A DNA stretch of 64,000 nucleotides, from assembly GCA_017419405.1 (NCBI GenBank), contig JAFOLH010000006.1, forward strand, positions 124,001 through 188,000. The letters are read 5' to 3'. The notes beneath the pieces are model-generated. The model searched no databases and had not been told where the DNA came from. It was given only the letters and a program-made list of their open reading frames with translations. A program made the position numbers and the translations under genes. This DNA comes from Renibacterium sp. GTDB lineage: Bacteria; Actinomycetota; Actinomycetes; Actinomycetales; Micrococcaceae. Shown piece after piece: positions 55,473-63,759 of this stretch (positions within the stretch are counted from its first letter, which is position 1; every line of letters starts with the position of its first letter).

Positions 55473-56165
55473 ATGTCACTTAGCAACCTTGACGACGTCC
55501 TCAGCGGCGGAGGCGGAGCAACCGCATTCACCAAAGACACACCTGCCGGCACCACGATCGGCGGCCCCATCGTCGATGCCATGGTCCGGCAGATCAAGGA
55601 CATCGCGGACGACAAGCCGAAATTCTGGGACGACGGACGCCCGCAAGAGCAGATCGTCATTCGTGTCCAGACTGACCAGCGCAACGACAAAGACGATGAC
55701 GGTATCCGGGCGCTCTACATCAAGACGTGGGGCGTTTGGAAGGCCGCACTGCTTGAATCCGTCCAGGCCGCCGGATTCGGGAAAGTCTCCGAAGCCCTTG
55801 CGCCGGGGAACTACTTCTCGGATACCTACACCGGCGACAAGCCGGCCGAGAAAAAGGGAATGTCGCCGACCAAGCTCCACAAGTACGAGATTCGCAAAGG
55901 CTCACCGGTGGCCATCGATTCGGCTCTGGGCGGCACGGTGAACACCAGTACCGGGGAAATCAGCCCGGCCCCGGCGGCCGCACCGACCCAGCCCGCAGCG
56001 CCGGCGGCTCCGGCGGCTCCGGCGGCTGCCGCACCCGCGGCACCGGACCCGGTCGAACTCGCCAAGCAACTCATTGGCCTCGGCATCCCCGACAACGTCA
56101 TCAGCACCCAGACCGGGCTCTCCGACGTCGTCGTCGCAGCAATGCGGGCTCAACTGGCCGCATAA
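55473..56165 (+). CDS. Putative ssDNA-binding protein of the phage recombination module
   Basis: 230 residues. The N-terminal 150 residues look OB-like in composition (EQIVIRVQTDQRNDKDDDGIRALYIKTWG, ALAPGNYFSDTYTGDK), followed by an Ala/Pro-rich linker (about 170-195) and a small C-terminal helical domain (ELAKQLIGLGIPDNVISTQTGLSDVVV). By position after a RecB-like nuclease it may protect or present ssDNA; this is inference. Confidence 0.6.
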   Translation: MSLSNLDDVLSGGGGATAFTKDTPAGTTIGGPIVDAMVRQIKDIADDKPKFWDDGRPQEQIVIRVQTDQRNDKDDDGIRALYIKTWGVWKAALLESVQAAGFGKVSEALAPGNYFSDTYTGDKPAEKKGMSPTKLHKYEIRKGSPVAIDSALGGTVNTSTGEISPAPAAAPTQPAAPAAPAAPAAAAPAAPDPVELAKQLIGLGIPDNVISTQTGLSDVVVAAMRAQLAA

Positions 56166-56179
56166 CCCCACCCAACCCC

Positions 56180-56221
56180 TGTGCGGCCGGTGACGCCAAC
56201 CAGGCCGTCACCGGCCGCACA
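56180..56221 (+). terminator. GC-rich hairpin after the recombination genes
   Basis: A 16-bp perfect stem TGTGCGGCCGGTGACG/CGTCACCGGCCGCACA with a 10-base loop. It may attenuate transcription between operon segments. Confidence 0.6.
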
Positions 56222-56243
56222 GGATCACACCTTGGATAAAAAC

Positions 56244-56534
56244 ATGACCGAAACAACTGACCTGATCGAGGGTTCCTTCGCCCTCGAAGTGAAAGAGCTC
56301 GACAAGGGAAACCTCAAAATCGTCCCGCTGGGACTCAGCCCCTTCGTCCTGCTCCTGCCAACGCACATTTCCGGAGACTCGTACCGGATCAGCGTTGTCG
56401 CCGGCGGCGGGGCCGTAGTTCAAGACCTCGACACGTTCCTCGACCTCACGGCCAACCTTCTGCGTGAACCCGATTTCATCAAGCAATGGGCCAAGAAAAT
56501 CGGGCAACAGGAATCGGAGGATTCCAATGAGTGA
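56244..56534 (+). CDS. Phage protein, unknown
   Basis: 96 residues, acidic, beta-rich (FALEVKELDKGNLKIVPLGLSPFVLLLP), ending in a helical acidic tail. ATG at 56244; the Shine-Dalgarno is weak (GGAT). Overlaps the next gene by 8 bases. Confidence 0.6.
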   Translation: MTETTDLIEGSFALEVKELDKGNLKIVPLGLSPFVLLLPTHISGDSYRISVVAGGGAVVQDLDTFLDLTANLLREPDFIKQWAKKIGQQESEDSNE

Positions 56535-56877
56535 CCAGCACGCCCGCCCCTTCGCCGATTTCCTCATCGAGCAAGCCGCGACCCACGGCGAACTCTCCGA
56601 CGGCCTCCACGACGTCATCGCGGCTGTGGAATCCACCGGCAAACCGGGAACCGTGACCCTCACGGTCAAGGTCGAACCGGACAAGCAGATCGCCGGGACG
56701 TTCCGGATCAGCGACGCCGTCAAGATCAGCGCACCGAAGCATGACCGACCGCGCCGCATCTACTACAAGGACCGTGCCGGCAACCTGTCCCGCACGGACC
56801 CCAACCAGAAAGAACTGCCCGGTCTCCGCGACGTCTCCGCGCCGGCTGAACCGGCCCAGATGAAGGAAGTGAACTAG
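56527..56877 (+). CDS. Phage protein, unknown
   Basis: 116 residues. The segment GTVTLTVKVEPDKQIAGTFRISDAVKISAPKHDRPRRIYYKDRAGNL is beta-rich and basic. ATG at 56527 with GGAGGA upstream. It directly precedes DUF2303 and belongs to the same operon; such small genes commonly accompany DUF2303. Confidence 0.65.
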   Translation: MSDQHARPFADFLIEQAATHGELSDGLHDVIAAVESTGKPGTVTLTVKVEPDKQIAGTFRISDAVKISAPKHDRPRRIYYKDRAGNLSRTDPNQKELPGLRDVSAPAEPAQMKEVN

Positions 56878-56880
56878 CCC

Positions 56881-57708
56881 ATGGCTGACAACTACAACAC
56901 CGCGGCCCGACCCGACGCCGAAGTTATTGCTGAGCTCGGCAAGCAAGCCGCCACCGCAGATGCTCTCTTGCCCGGAATGGTCTACGCGCTGCTCGACGAA
57001 GACGGCGGGATCCGCATCGCCGATACCGATGCCTATGCGCCACGGCCACGCCGAAAGTCCGGTCTCACCAGGGTTTCCACTGCCGAATCCTTCATCGAAT
57101 ACCTCGACAAGCACGGCATATCCGGCGAGACCGAGGTAACCGGGCTTCCCGAGGCAGCCCACTTCAAGGCCACTATCGACGCCGGCACCGACCGGTTACC
57201 GGGCTGGGAAGATCAAAAGGTTGTCCTTCAACTGCGTGAGGCCCCGGAATGGGAACGCTGGAACTACCAGAGCGGCACCTTTACCGGCCAAGAAGAGTTC
57301 GCCGAGTTCATCGAGAACAACGCGGTCAACATCGTCGAACCGTCCAGCGCGGAAATCCTCGAAATCGCGTCCAGCCTCCAAGTCCGGCGCGGCGTCGAAT
57401 TCGAATCAGCCACCCGGCTCGCGACCGGTGACGTCCAGTTCGGCTACCGGGAAACTAGCACAGCGTCGGCCGGCACGGCCGGGCAGTTGAGCATCCCGGA
57501 ACGCTTCACCCTGGCTTTGCGCCGGTTCGATGGCGGGGAGACGTACAAGGTCGACGCGCTTTTCCGGTGGCGACTCCGTGGCAAAGACCTGTCGCTGGGC
57601 TACAAGCTCCAGAACGCCGAAAAAATCACCACCGACGCCTTCGACAGCATCGCCGAGGGCATCGCTGAACACTCCCGGTCCTCCGGCTACCTCTACCTCA
57701 CCAACTAG
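56881..57708 (+). CDS. DUF2303 family protein (YfdQ-like)
   Basis: 275 residues. PDAEVIAELGKQAATADAL at the N-terminus, FIENNAVNIVEPSSAEILEIASSLQVRRGVEFESATRLATGDVQFGYRE centrally and FRWRLRGKDLSLGYKL near the end match the phage/prophage DUF2303 family. Found beside recombination genes; the function is unknown. Confidence 0.88.
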   Translation: MADNYNTAARPDAEVIAELGKQAATADALLPGMVYALLDEDGGIRIADTDAYAPRPRRKSGLTRVSTAESFIEYLDKHGISGETEVTGLPEAAHFKATIDAGTDRLPGWEDQKVVLQLREAPEWERWNYQSGTFTGQEEFAEFIENNAVNIVEPSSAEILEIASSLQVRRGVEFESATRLATGDVQFGYRETSTASAGTAGQLSIPERFTLALRRFDGGETYKVDALFRWRLRGKDLSLGYKLQNAEKITTDAFDSIAEGIAEHSRSSGYLYLTN

Positions 57709-57715
57709 CACCACC

Positions 57716-57746
57716 GTTCCCAGCCCCGTCAACCGGGGTTGGGAAC
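57716..57746 (+). terminator. Terminator-like hairpin before the tRNA-like gene
   Basis: A 13-bp stem GTTCCCAGCCCCG/CGGGGTTGGGAAC with loop TCAAC, 7 bases after the DUF2303 stop. The tRNA-like sequence starts 4 bases later. Confidence 0.65.
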
Positions 57747-57750
57747 ACCA

Positions 57751-57833
57751 GGGACCGTAGCTCAATTGGAAGAGCACTGCGGCGGCCGCTGCAATACCTA
57801 ACAGCGATGCAGGTTCGAGTCCTGCCGGTTCCA
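57751..57833 (+). tRNA. tRNA-like gene with aberrant anticodon arm (G3:U70)
   Basis: Acceptor stem GGGACCG/CGGTTCC with a G3-U70 wobble, D-arm GCTC-AATTGGAA-GAGC, and T-arm GCAGG-TTCGAGT-CCTGC are perfect; the discriminator is A. Between A26 and the T-stem there are 32 bases instead of about 22. They fold as TGCGGC-GGCC-GCTGCA (4-base loop) or as CGCTG/CAGCG with a 10-base loop, and no 7-base anticodon loop is possible. G3-U70 is the identity element for alanyl-tRNA synthetase, which ignores the anticodon, so it could be alanylated without decoding. Confidence 0.6.
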
Positions 57834-57870
57834 CTACCAACAAACCACCCTGCAGAAAGGAACCAACATC

Positions 57871-58779
57871 ATGGCTCGCATCGCCTACGAAGACTGGCGG
57901 CCCAACGACCGCTCCCTGTCCATCGTCCAAATCGCCAACAACATCTGCGCCGAATACCGCAGCCAAGGCTACGACCTCACCCTCCGCCAGCTTTACTACC
58001 AATTCGTCGCTCGCGACTTCCTCCCGAACTCCCAACGCTCCTACGACAACCTCGGCGCTACGATCAACAAAGCCCGGCTCGCCGGCCTCCTCGACTGGAA
58101 CTACATCGTCGACCGAACCCGCAACCTCCGAGGCTTCATCACCTACGACGACCCAGCCGACCTGATCGCACGCAACGAACGACAATTCCGGCTCGACAAA
58201 TGGCGCGGCCAAGACCACGCCGTCGAAGTCTGGGTCGAAAAAGAAGCCCTCGCCGGCGTCATCAGCCGCGCCGCCGACCAACGCGGCGTCAACTACTTCT
58301 CCTGCCGGGGCTACGTCAGCCAGTCCGAGCTCCACGCGGCAGCAGAACGACACCTCGACTACCAGGACCAGGGCAAACAGGTCGCCGTCATCCACCTCGG
58401 CGACCACGACCCATCCGGAATCGACATGACCCGCGACATCGAGGACCGCCTCCGACTCTTCGGCGCAAACACGACCATCCAGCGGATAGCCCTGAACTGG
58501 GACCAAGTCGAGCAATACAACCCACCGCCGAACCCGGCGAAACTCACCGATTCCCGGGCCAAAGGCTACATCGCCGAGTACGGGGCTAGCTCCTGGGAAC
58601 TCGACGCCCTCGACCCGAACACCCTCTCCAACCTCATCATCGAAAAAATCGACACCTACCTCGACCGCGACCTCTACCTCGACGTCATCGACGAGGAACG
58701 CGAAGGCCGGGCACAACTCGCCAAAGTCTCCCAGAACTGGCATGACGTGACTGACTGGCTCAACTCGGATGAGGACTAA
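57871..58779 (+). CDS. Spo11/TopoVI-A-like protein with Toprim domain (Topo mini-A-like)
   Basis: 302 residues. The N-terminal winged-helix region has LTLRQLYYQFVARDF, resembling the R-x-x-YY catalytic motif of topoisomerase VI subunit A/Spo11 (Tyr42/Tyr43). A Toprim fold follows, with Glu123 in VWVEKEALAGVI and the DxD pair Asp178/Asp180 in LGDHDPSGIDM. There is no B-subunit ATPase gene nearby. It fits the stand-alone TopoVI-A relatives on mobile elements. AGAAAGGA precedes ATG at 57871. Confidence 0.78.
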   Translation: MARIAYEDWRPNDRSLSIVQIANNICAEYRSQGYDLTLRQLYYQFVARDFLPNSQRSYDNLGATINKARLAGLLDWNYIVDRTRNLRGFITYDDPADLIARNERQFRLDKWRGQDHAVEVWVEKEALAGVISRAADQRGVNYFSCRGYVSQSELHAAAERHLDYQDQGKQVAVIHLGDHDPSGIDMTRDIEDRLRLFGANTTIQRIALNWDQVEQYNPPPNPAKLTDSRAKGYIAEYGASSWELDALDPNTLSNLIIEKIDTYLDRDLYLDVIDEEREGRAQLAKVSQNWHDVTDWLNSDED

Positions 58780-58783
58780 GACC

Positions 58784-59083
58784 ATGCCGTTCACCGAGCA
58801 ATTCCCGGAACCCGGACCGCACAACACCGCGATCACCGTCTACACCAAACCGGACTGCGTCCAATGCGACCGCACCAAAAACGTCCTCGACCGCCGAGGA
58901 ATCCCGTACACCACCGTCGACGTCACCACCGACCCGGTCGCCCTCGACTACATCAAAACAACGCTCGGCTACCGCGCAGCGCCCGTCGTCGTCGCCTGGC
59001 CCGAAAACCTCGTCGATCCGATCGACTGGACCGGATTCCGTCCGGACCTGATCGACAAGTACTTCCCCCGGGTCGCAACATGA
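58784..59083 (+). CDS. Glutaredoxin/NrdH-like redoxin
   Basis: 99 residues from ATG at 58784 (GAGGA 8 bases upstream; ATG at 58769 is possible). Thioredoxin fold with CVQC active site in YTKPDCVQCDRTKNVLDRRGI, cis-Pro in APVVVAW. In phages such proteins supply electrons to ribonucleotide reductase. Overlaps the next gene by 4 bases. Confidence 0.88.
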   Translation: MPFTEQFPEPGPHNTAITVYTKPDCVQCDRTKNVLDRRGIPYTTVDVTTDPVALDYIKTTLGYRAAPVVVAWPENLVDPIDWTGFRPDLIDKYFPRVAT

Positions 59084-59571
59084 GCAAGTTTCGTAGCGAC
59101 TACCCGGAGGGCTCCCTCGGATACGAGCTCGACAAGATCGAGCACACCTACCGCGAACTCGGCCACACCCTCGGCCTCGCCCAGGTCGACCAACTCCGCA
59201 CCCACATGGCCTACCGTCGCAACCAAACCCTGGCCATCTACTGCGGCGTGGATTTCGCCGAGCTCCAGGCCGAAGCACAAGACCGCGCCTTCACCGCCTG
59301 GAAGCGCCAAGAACGGCTCAACGGCAACGACGCCTACTGGAACCTCTACATCGCCGCGAAACGGCTCAAATGGGTCCTCGCCGGCCCGATCCTGCGCCAC
59401 CTCGGCCGGCTACTGCGCAAACTGACCACCGGCAAGCCCGAGCATTCCGGACAGACCACCTCGGGCGCCATCTACCGCGACGAATCAAACTTCTGTGCCG
59501 AAAACCAAATCGCCACCGACGCCCGGCTAATCGCCGTCTGGGACCACAAAACAACGAAACCGGAGTCGTGA
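59080..59571 (+). CDS. Phage protein, unknown
   Basis: 163 residues, largely helical; TYRELGHTLGLAQVDQLRTHMAYRRNQ and WNLYIAAKRLKWVLAGP. No motif recognised. ATGA overlap with the redoxin gene; its stop overlaps the next ATG by one base. Confidence 0.65.
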   Translation: MSKFRSDYPEGSLGYELDKIEHTYRELGHTLGLAQVDQLRTHMAYRRNQTLAIYCGVDFAELQAEAQDRAFTAWKRQERLNGNDAYWNLYIAAKRLKWVLAGPILRHLGRLLRKLTTGKPEHSGQTTSGAIYRDESNFCAENQIATDARLIAVWDHKTTKPES

Positions 59572-59783
59572 TGCTTACTCAATGGCAGGAAGCGTGGTAC
59601 CACTCGCTGAACGCCGCGTGCCGGATCAAACTCGCCGCCAAACGTGCCATCCAAGGCGAGCACGACCAGGTCAAGCGACTCATCAAAGCAGCGCGAAACG
59701 ACCTAGATCTACTGGAATTCCTCAGCGCTGCCGCCGAAGCCCAAGAAGGCACCAGATCGACAAAACCGGAGCCTGGGCGATGA
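59571..59783 (+). CDS. Small helical phage protein, unknown
   Basis: 70 residues, amphipathic helices (ACRIKLAAKRAIQGEHDQVKRLIKAARNDLDLLEFLSAAAEA). Overlaps its neighbours by 1 and 4 bases. Confidence 0.6.
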   Translation: MLTQWQEAWYHSLNAACRIKLAAKRAIQGEHDQVKRLIKAARNDLDLLEFLSAAAEAQEGTRSTKPEPGR

Positions 59784-59968
59784 ATCACGAATCCACCATC
59801 GACGCGCGCGCTTGCAGTCTTCGGCATGACCCCACCCCGTGGATCACCTACAGCATGGCAGCCTCGGCTCAGGCCACGTGGTCCAGGCCCGCGAGACTCA
59901 AACCGCGCCCTGGCTACTGCCAGATCCCGGAATGCTACCAACCGCACGAACCGGAGACAGAACAATGA
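59780..59968 (+). CDS. Small phage protein, unknown
   Basis: 62 residues with Cys at two places (ARACSL, YCQIPECYQPHEPE), possibly a small metal site. ATGA overlaps on both sides support translation. Confidence 0.55.
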   Translation: MNHESTIDARACSLRHDPTPWITYSMAASAQATWSRPARLKPRPGYCQIPECYQPHEPETEQ

Positions 59969-60189
59969 GCAAATTTTGGTCAGCGAGCAACGGCTACCAA
60001 GGCTACGGCCCGGTCTGCGCGCTGGTGCAAGCCGACACCCGAGAACAAGCAATCGCGGCAGCCGAAAAAGCCTTCGCCTCCGAACTGGCCGAGAACCCAC
60101 GGCAGAACAGCGCCGAGAACGCCGAATGGTGCGCAGTGCAAAGCATCGTCGAATTCACGTTCCCCTACATCGGCGACGTCCTCCCATGA
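59965..60189 (+). CDS. Small phage protein, unknown
   Basis: 74 residues; the start MSKFWSASNGYQGYGPVCALVQADTREQAIAAAEKAF suggests a small alpha/beta fold. ATGA overlaps on both sides. Confidence 0.6.
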   Translation: MSKFWSASNGYQGYGPVCALVQADTREQAIAAAEKAFASELAENPRQNSAENAEWCAVQSIVEFTFPYIGDVLP

Positions 60190-60443
60190 GCTCCGGACAG
60201 CGCCAACGAACCCCGGCCAACTTCCCCCGCATGAAAGCCCGCGCCCGCAAACGCTGGGACCGCGAGCAAAACTTTGCCCTCGAGATGATCATCAAAGCAT
60301 CACCGCCGTCCGATGACCTGCGCGCCCGGTTCGCCCAAGTCTTCGAAACCGTCAACAAAGCTTTCACAACTGTCGGAACCAGCGCCCGGCTAACGGACGG
60401 AATCATAGACAACCTCATCGCCCAACTCCGGGCCAAAAAATAG
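60186..60443 (+). CDS. Small basic phage protein, unknown
   Basis: 85 residues, strongly basic N-terminus (RQRTPANFPRMKARARKRWDREQNF), helical remainder. ATGA overlap with the preceding gene. Possibly nucleic-acid binding. Confidence 0.6.
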   Translation: MSSGQRQRTPANFPRMKARARKRWDREQNFALEMIIKASPPSDDLRARFAQVFETVNKAFTTVGTSARLTDGIIDNLIAQLRAKK

Positions 60444-60524
60444 TTGGCGGCCAACTGCAATATCCAGGCGCGAAAAGGCACCTACCCCCAGTAACAACAA
60501 AAGTACGACCAGGAAGAGACTCCG

Positions 60525-62987
60525 TTGACCAGCACACTCGACACCGCCCTCGAACTCCACCGGCACGGATATTCAACCGTCCCCGTCACCACCGACGGCA
60601 CCAAACGGCCCAAAGGCCCCTGGAAACACCTCCAAACCGCCCGCGCCACCGAACAAGAAATCCGGGAATGGTTCACCACCGGAAACGCCGGCCTCGGCGT
60701 CATCACCGGCAAAGTCTCCGGCAACCTCGAAATGCTCGAAATCGAAGGCCGCGCCGCCCACCAAATCACCCACCTCCAAGACCTCGCCAAAGCCACCGGC
60801 CTCGGCCCCCTCTGGGAAAAAATCACCACCGGCTGGTTCGAACTCTCCCCCTCCGGCGGCTACCACTGGTTCTACCGCCTCGACCACCCCACCCCCGGAA
60901 ACACCAAAATCGCCCAAGCCAGCAACCACGAAACCATCGCCGAAACCCGCGGCGAAGGCGGCTTCGTCGTCATCGCACCCTCCAACGGCACCGTCCACCC
61001 CACCGGCAAGCCCTGGGCAAGACTCCAAGGTGGCCCCACCACTACCCCCACCATCACCCGAAGCGAACGCGAAACCCTCCACGCCCTCTTCGCCGCCACC
61101 CTCGACCAACGCCAAAACACGCCCGAACCCGTCCAAGACACCCTCCTCGACCAAGCCCTCCGAAACCGGCCTACAAGCCCCGACAACGACGGCATCAAAC
61201 CCGGCGACGACTACGAAGCAAAAACCACCTGGGCGCAAATCCTCGAACCCCACGGATGGACCAAAGTAAGCAACGACGGCCAAACCACCTACTGGAAACG
61301 CCCCGGCAAAACCGACCCCGGATTCTCAGCAACCACCGGCCACGCCGCCGACCGCGACCGCCTCTACGTCTTCTCGACCTCTACCGAATTCCAAGCCGAG
61401 CACCCCTACACCAAATTCGGTGCCTACGCCCTCCTCACCCACGCCGGCGACCACTCAGCAGCGGCCAAAGCACTCCGCGCCGCCGGCCACGGAACCGAAC
61501 CCACCAGAAGCGTCACCAAACTCCCCGCACCACCCACACCCGCCACCACGGCCGGGAACCTAGCCCTAGCCACCGTCCACCAGATCAAACCCGACGCAGA
61601 CACACCCACGATCGCCACCACCGACGACGGCAACGCCATCGCCCTCATCGACACCTACGGCGACCAACTCCGCTACAACCCCGACCGCGGCCGCTGGCTC
61701 CACTGGGACGGCACCCGTTGGCACTGGCAAGCAAACGACGGCGGTGAAGCCCGAGAACTCGGCAAACGCATCGCCCGAAACCTCCCAGAACACGACGACT
61801 GGAAAGCCCACAAAAAACGCTCCCTCTCCGCCAAGGGCATCACCGACATGCTCATCCAAGCCCGCACCGACACCCGCATCACCGTCGGCATCGACGACCT
61901 CGACGCCCAACCCTGGGAACTCAACACCCCCGGCGGAATCGTCAACCTCCGAACCGGCCAACTAGAACCAGCCGACCCCACCAAACTTCACACCAAAATC
62001 ACCTCCTGCACCCCCGACCCAGAAGCCGCCGCCAACCTCTGGCACAACTTCCTCGACACCACCTTCAACGGCCAAACCGAGCTCATCCAATACATGCAAC
62101 GACTCTCCGGATACTCCCTCGTCGGCGAAGTCCGAGACCACATCCTCCCCTTCGTCTACGGCTCCGGCGGCAACGGCAAATCCGTCTTCCTCGACACCAT
62201 GATCGCCACCCTCGGCGAATACGCCACCAGCTCGCCCAACGGCTTCCTCATGGCCAGCCACTACCCCGCCCACACCACCGAAATCGCAAGGCTCAAAGGC
62301 GCCCGATTCGTCGTCTGCAACGAGGTCAACGAATCCGACCGATTCGACGAAGCCAAAGTGAAATCCCTCACCGGCGGCGACACCCTCACCGCCCGATTCA
62401 TGCGCAAAGACGACTTCACCTTCACCCCCACCCACCACCTCTGGCTAGCCGGCAACTTCCAGCCCTCCGTCGAATCCGGCGGCGACTCCTTCTGGCGCAG
62501 ACTCCGCCTCATCCCCTTCACCCACACCGTCCCGAAACAAGACCAAATCGAAGGGCTCAAAGAAACCCTCGCCGCCCAACACGGACCCGCCGTCCTCGCC
62601 TGGGCCATCCAAGGAGCCGCCGACTACGCCGCCCACGGCCTCCAAGAACCCGACACCGTCACCGTCGCCACCACCGACTACGCCGCCTCCACCGACACCG
62701 TCGGCCGCTTCATCGACGAAGAATGCACCATCACCCCCAACTACTACCCCGGCCTCCCAGCAACCGCAATGACCGCCGTCCGGGCCGCCTACGAACGCTG
62801 GTGCTCGGACAACGGAGAAACCCCGCTCAGCCCCCGCAGCCTCACCACCCAGCTCAACCGGCACGGCGTCGCCACCGGTGCAAAAGTTCCCAAAGGACCG
62901 AAAGGCACCCGACTATATGGCGGCATCTCGATCCGCTCGAACCAGCCCGAGGCCGACCTCTTCGACGGCGACCGGGGTGGCTACTGA
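60525..62987 (+). CDS. Phage replicative protein: PrimPol, D5_N and SF3 helicase
   Basis: 820 residues from TTG at 60525. N-terminal bifunctional primase-polymerase domain (about 5-200; GLGVITGKVSGNLEMLEIEG with catalytic acidic residues and SPSGGYHWFY), D5_N domain (about 380-500; YNPDRGRWLHWDGTRWHW), then an SF3 helicase with Walker A GSGGNGKS at 546-553, Walker B in ARFVVCNEVNES and sensor-like WLAGNFQPSV. It unwinds and primes phage DNA. Its stop overlaps the next ORF start (TGATG). Confidence 0.93.
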   Translation: MTSTLDTALELHRHGYSTVPVTTDGTKRPKGPWKHLQTARATEQEIREWFTTGNAGLGVITGKVSGNLEMLEIEGRAAHQITHLQDLAKATGLGPLWEKITTGWFELSPSGGYHWFYRLDHPTPGNTKIAQASNHETIAETRGEGGFVVIAPSNGTVHPTGKPWARLQGGPTTTPTITRSERETLHALFAATLDQRQNTPEPVQDTLLDQALRNRPTSPDNDGIKPGDDYEAKTTWAQILEPHGWTKVSNDGQTTYWKRPGKTDPGFSATTGHAADRDRLYVFSTSTEFQAEHPYTKFGAYALLTHAGDHSAAAKALRAAGHGTEPTRSVTKLPAPPTPATTAGNLALATVHQIKPDADTPTIATTDDGNAIALIDTYGDQLRYNPDRGRWLHWDGTRWHWQANDGGEARELGKRIARNLPEHDDWKAHKKRSLSAKGITDMLIQARTDTRITVGIDDLDAQPWELNTPGGIVNLRTGQLEPADPTKLHTKITSCTPDPEAAANLWHNFLDTTFNGQTELIQYMQRLSGYSLVGEVRDHILPFVYGSGGNGKSVFLDTMIATLGEYATSSPNGFLMASHYPAHTTEIARLKGARFVVCNEVNESDRFDEAKVKSLTGGDTLTARFMRKDDFTFTPTHHLWLAGNFQPSVESGGDSFWRRLRLIPFTHTVPKQDQIEGLKETLAAQHGPAVLAWAIQGAADYAAHGLQEPDTVTVATTDYAASTDTVGRFIDEECTITPNYYPGLPATAMTAVRAAYERWCSDNGETPLSPRSLTTQLNRHGVATGAKVPKGPKGTRLYGGISIRSNQPEADLFDGDRGGY

Positions 62988-63298
62988 TGCGCGGGGTGGC
63001 ACACTTCCACACCTCGGCCACCCAGTGTGCCACCCCGTGGGTGGCACAAGTGGCACATTTTCAAGACAACGAAATCGGACCACGATACGAAGCGTTTCAG
63101 CAGGTCAGCGCAATTAGTTACCCGTTCGTTATCTTTGGAAATTGTGCCACCTTTGCCACTTGTGCCACCCAAAACACGGGATGGGGTGGCACATGTGGCA
63201 CAACCTTCTATGTTCGACGCTACGCGGGCGCGTACACGCAGGCGCGCAGCCGGATAAACAAACCATGTGCCACCTTTGCCACCCCGGGGCCGAAATGA
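62987..63298 (+). CDS. Doubtful ORF across the iteron cluster
   Basis: 103 residues (MRGVAHFHTSATQCATPWVA start). Its Cys-Ala-Thr-rich repeats (FATCAT) arise simply from translating the 9-bp DNA repeats, so coding is doubtful despite the TGATG overlap with the helicase gene. Confidence 0.25.
   Translation: MRGVAHFHTSATQCATPWVAQVAHFQDNEIGPRYEAFQQVSAISYPFVIFGNCATFATCATQNTGWGGTCGTTFYVRRYAGAYTQARSRINKPCATFATPGPK
62995..63283. repeat. Iteron-like 9-bp repeats GGTGGCACA, candidate replication origin
   Basis: Units GGTGGCACA/TGTGCCACC, some with one or two changes, occur at 62995, 63026 (reverse), 63040 and 63049, 63143-63169 (three, reverse), 63185 and 63194, and 63266 and 63275 (reverse). Many are directly tandem, and inverted sets face each other. 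They lie right after the primase-helicase gene, the usual place for a phage origin. Confidence 0.75.
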
Positions 63299-63759
63299 CC
63301 CAGTCAACGCTCTTCCCAACACCCAGACCACGAAGCGCCCGCGAGCGCTGGCTCGACCAACTCCCCGACTGGTTAATCCTCACCATCGAAAACCAAAACC
63401 AACGCCTCGGCCCCTACGCCCACCTCGCCGGCTGCCCCCGCTGCCACCAACCAGTCCTGAAAGCCCTCGACAACCGCTGGGACCACCTATGCGACGCCAA
63501 AGTCGACCTAACGCTCCTCACGAACGCCGACGAACTCCAAGCCCTCCTCGCCGGCAGAACAACCCACACCATCGAAAAAGGAGTCACCGGCATCACCATC
63601 ACCGAACGCGACAAAACAGCCATCCAAAAAAAGCCAGCCAACCAATCACTCCACCCCGTCGCCCCACAACACCGCTGCAATGAACACCTCGGTTACCCGA
63701 TCCCCTGGGAACACCTCTTCCCCCGACCAAAGGAAGCCACCAATGAACCCCCATTCTGA
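63295..63759 (+). CDS. Phage protein with CPRC motif, unknown
   Basis: 154 residues from ATG at 63295. GCPRCHQPVLKALDNRWDHLCDAKVDLTLL suggests a zinc-binding knuckle (CPRC with later Cys/His), and a C-terminal HRCNEHLGYPIPWEHLFPRP supplies more. Actinophages carry similar unknown genes between helicase and RusA. Overlaps the next gene by 17 bases. Confidence 0.7.
   Translation: MTQSTLFPTPRPRSARERWLDQLPDWLILTIENQNQRLGPYAHLAGCPRCHQPVLKALDNRWDHLCDAKVDLTLLTNADELQALLAGRTTHTIEKGVTGITITERDKTAIQKKPANQSLHPVAPQHRCNEHLGYPIPWEHLFPRPKEATNEPPF

Noticed and set aside
60573-62864. Several long minus-strand frames opposite the phage primase-helicase
   Set aside because: They are Val/Gly-rich shadows caused by the strong codon bias of the real gene.
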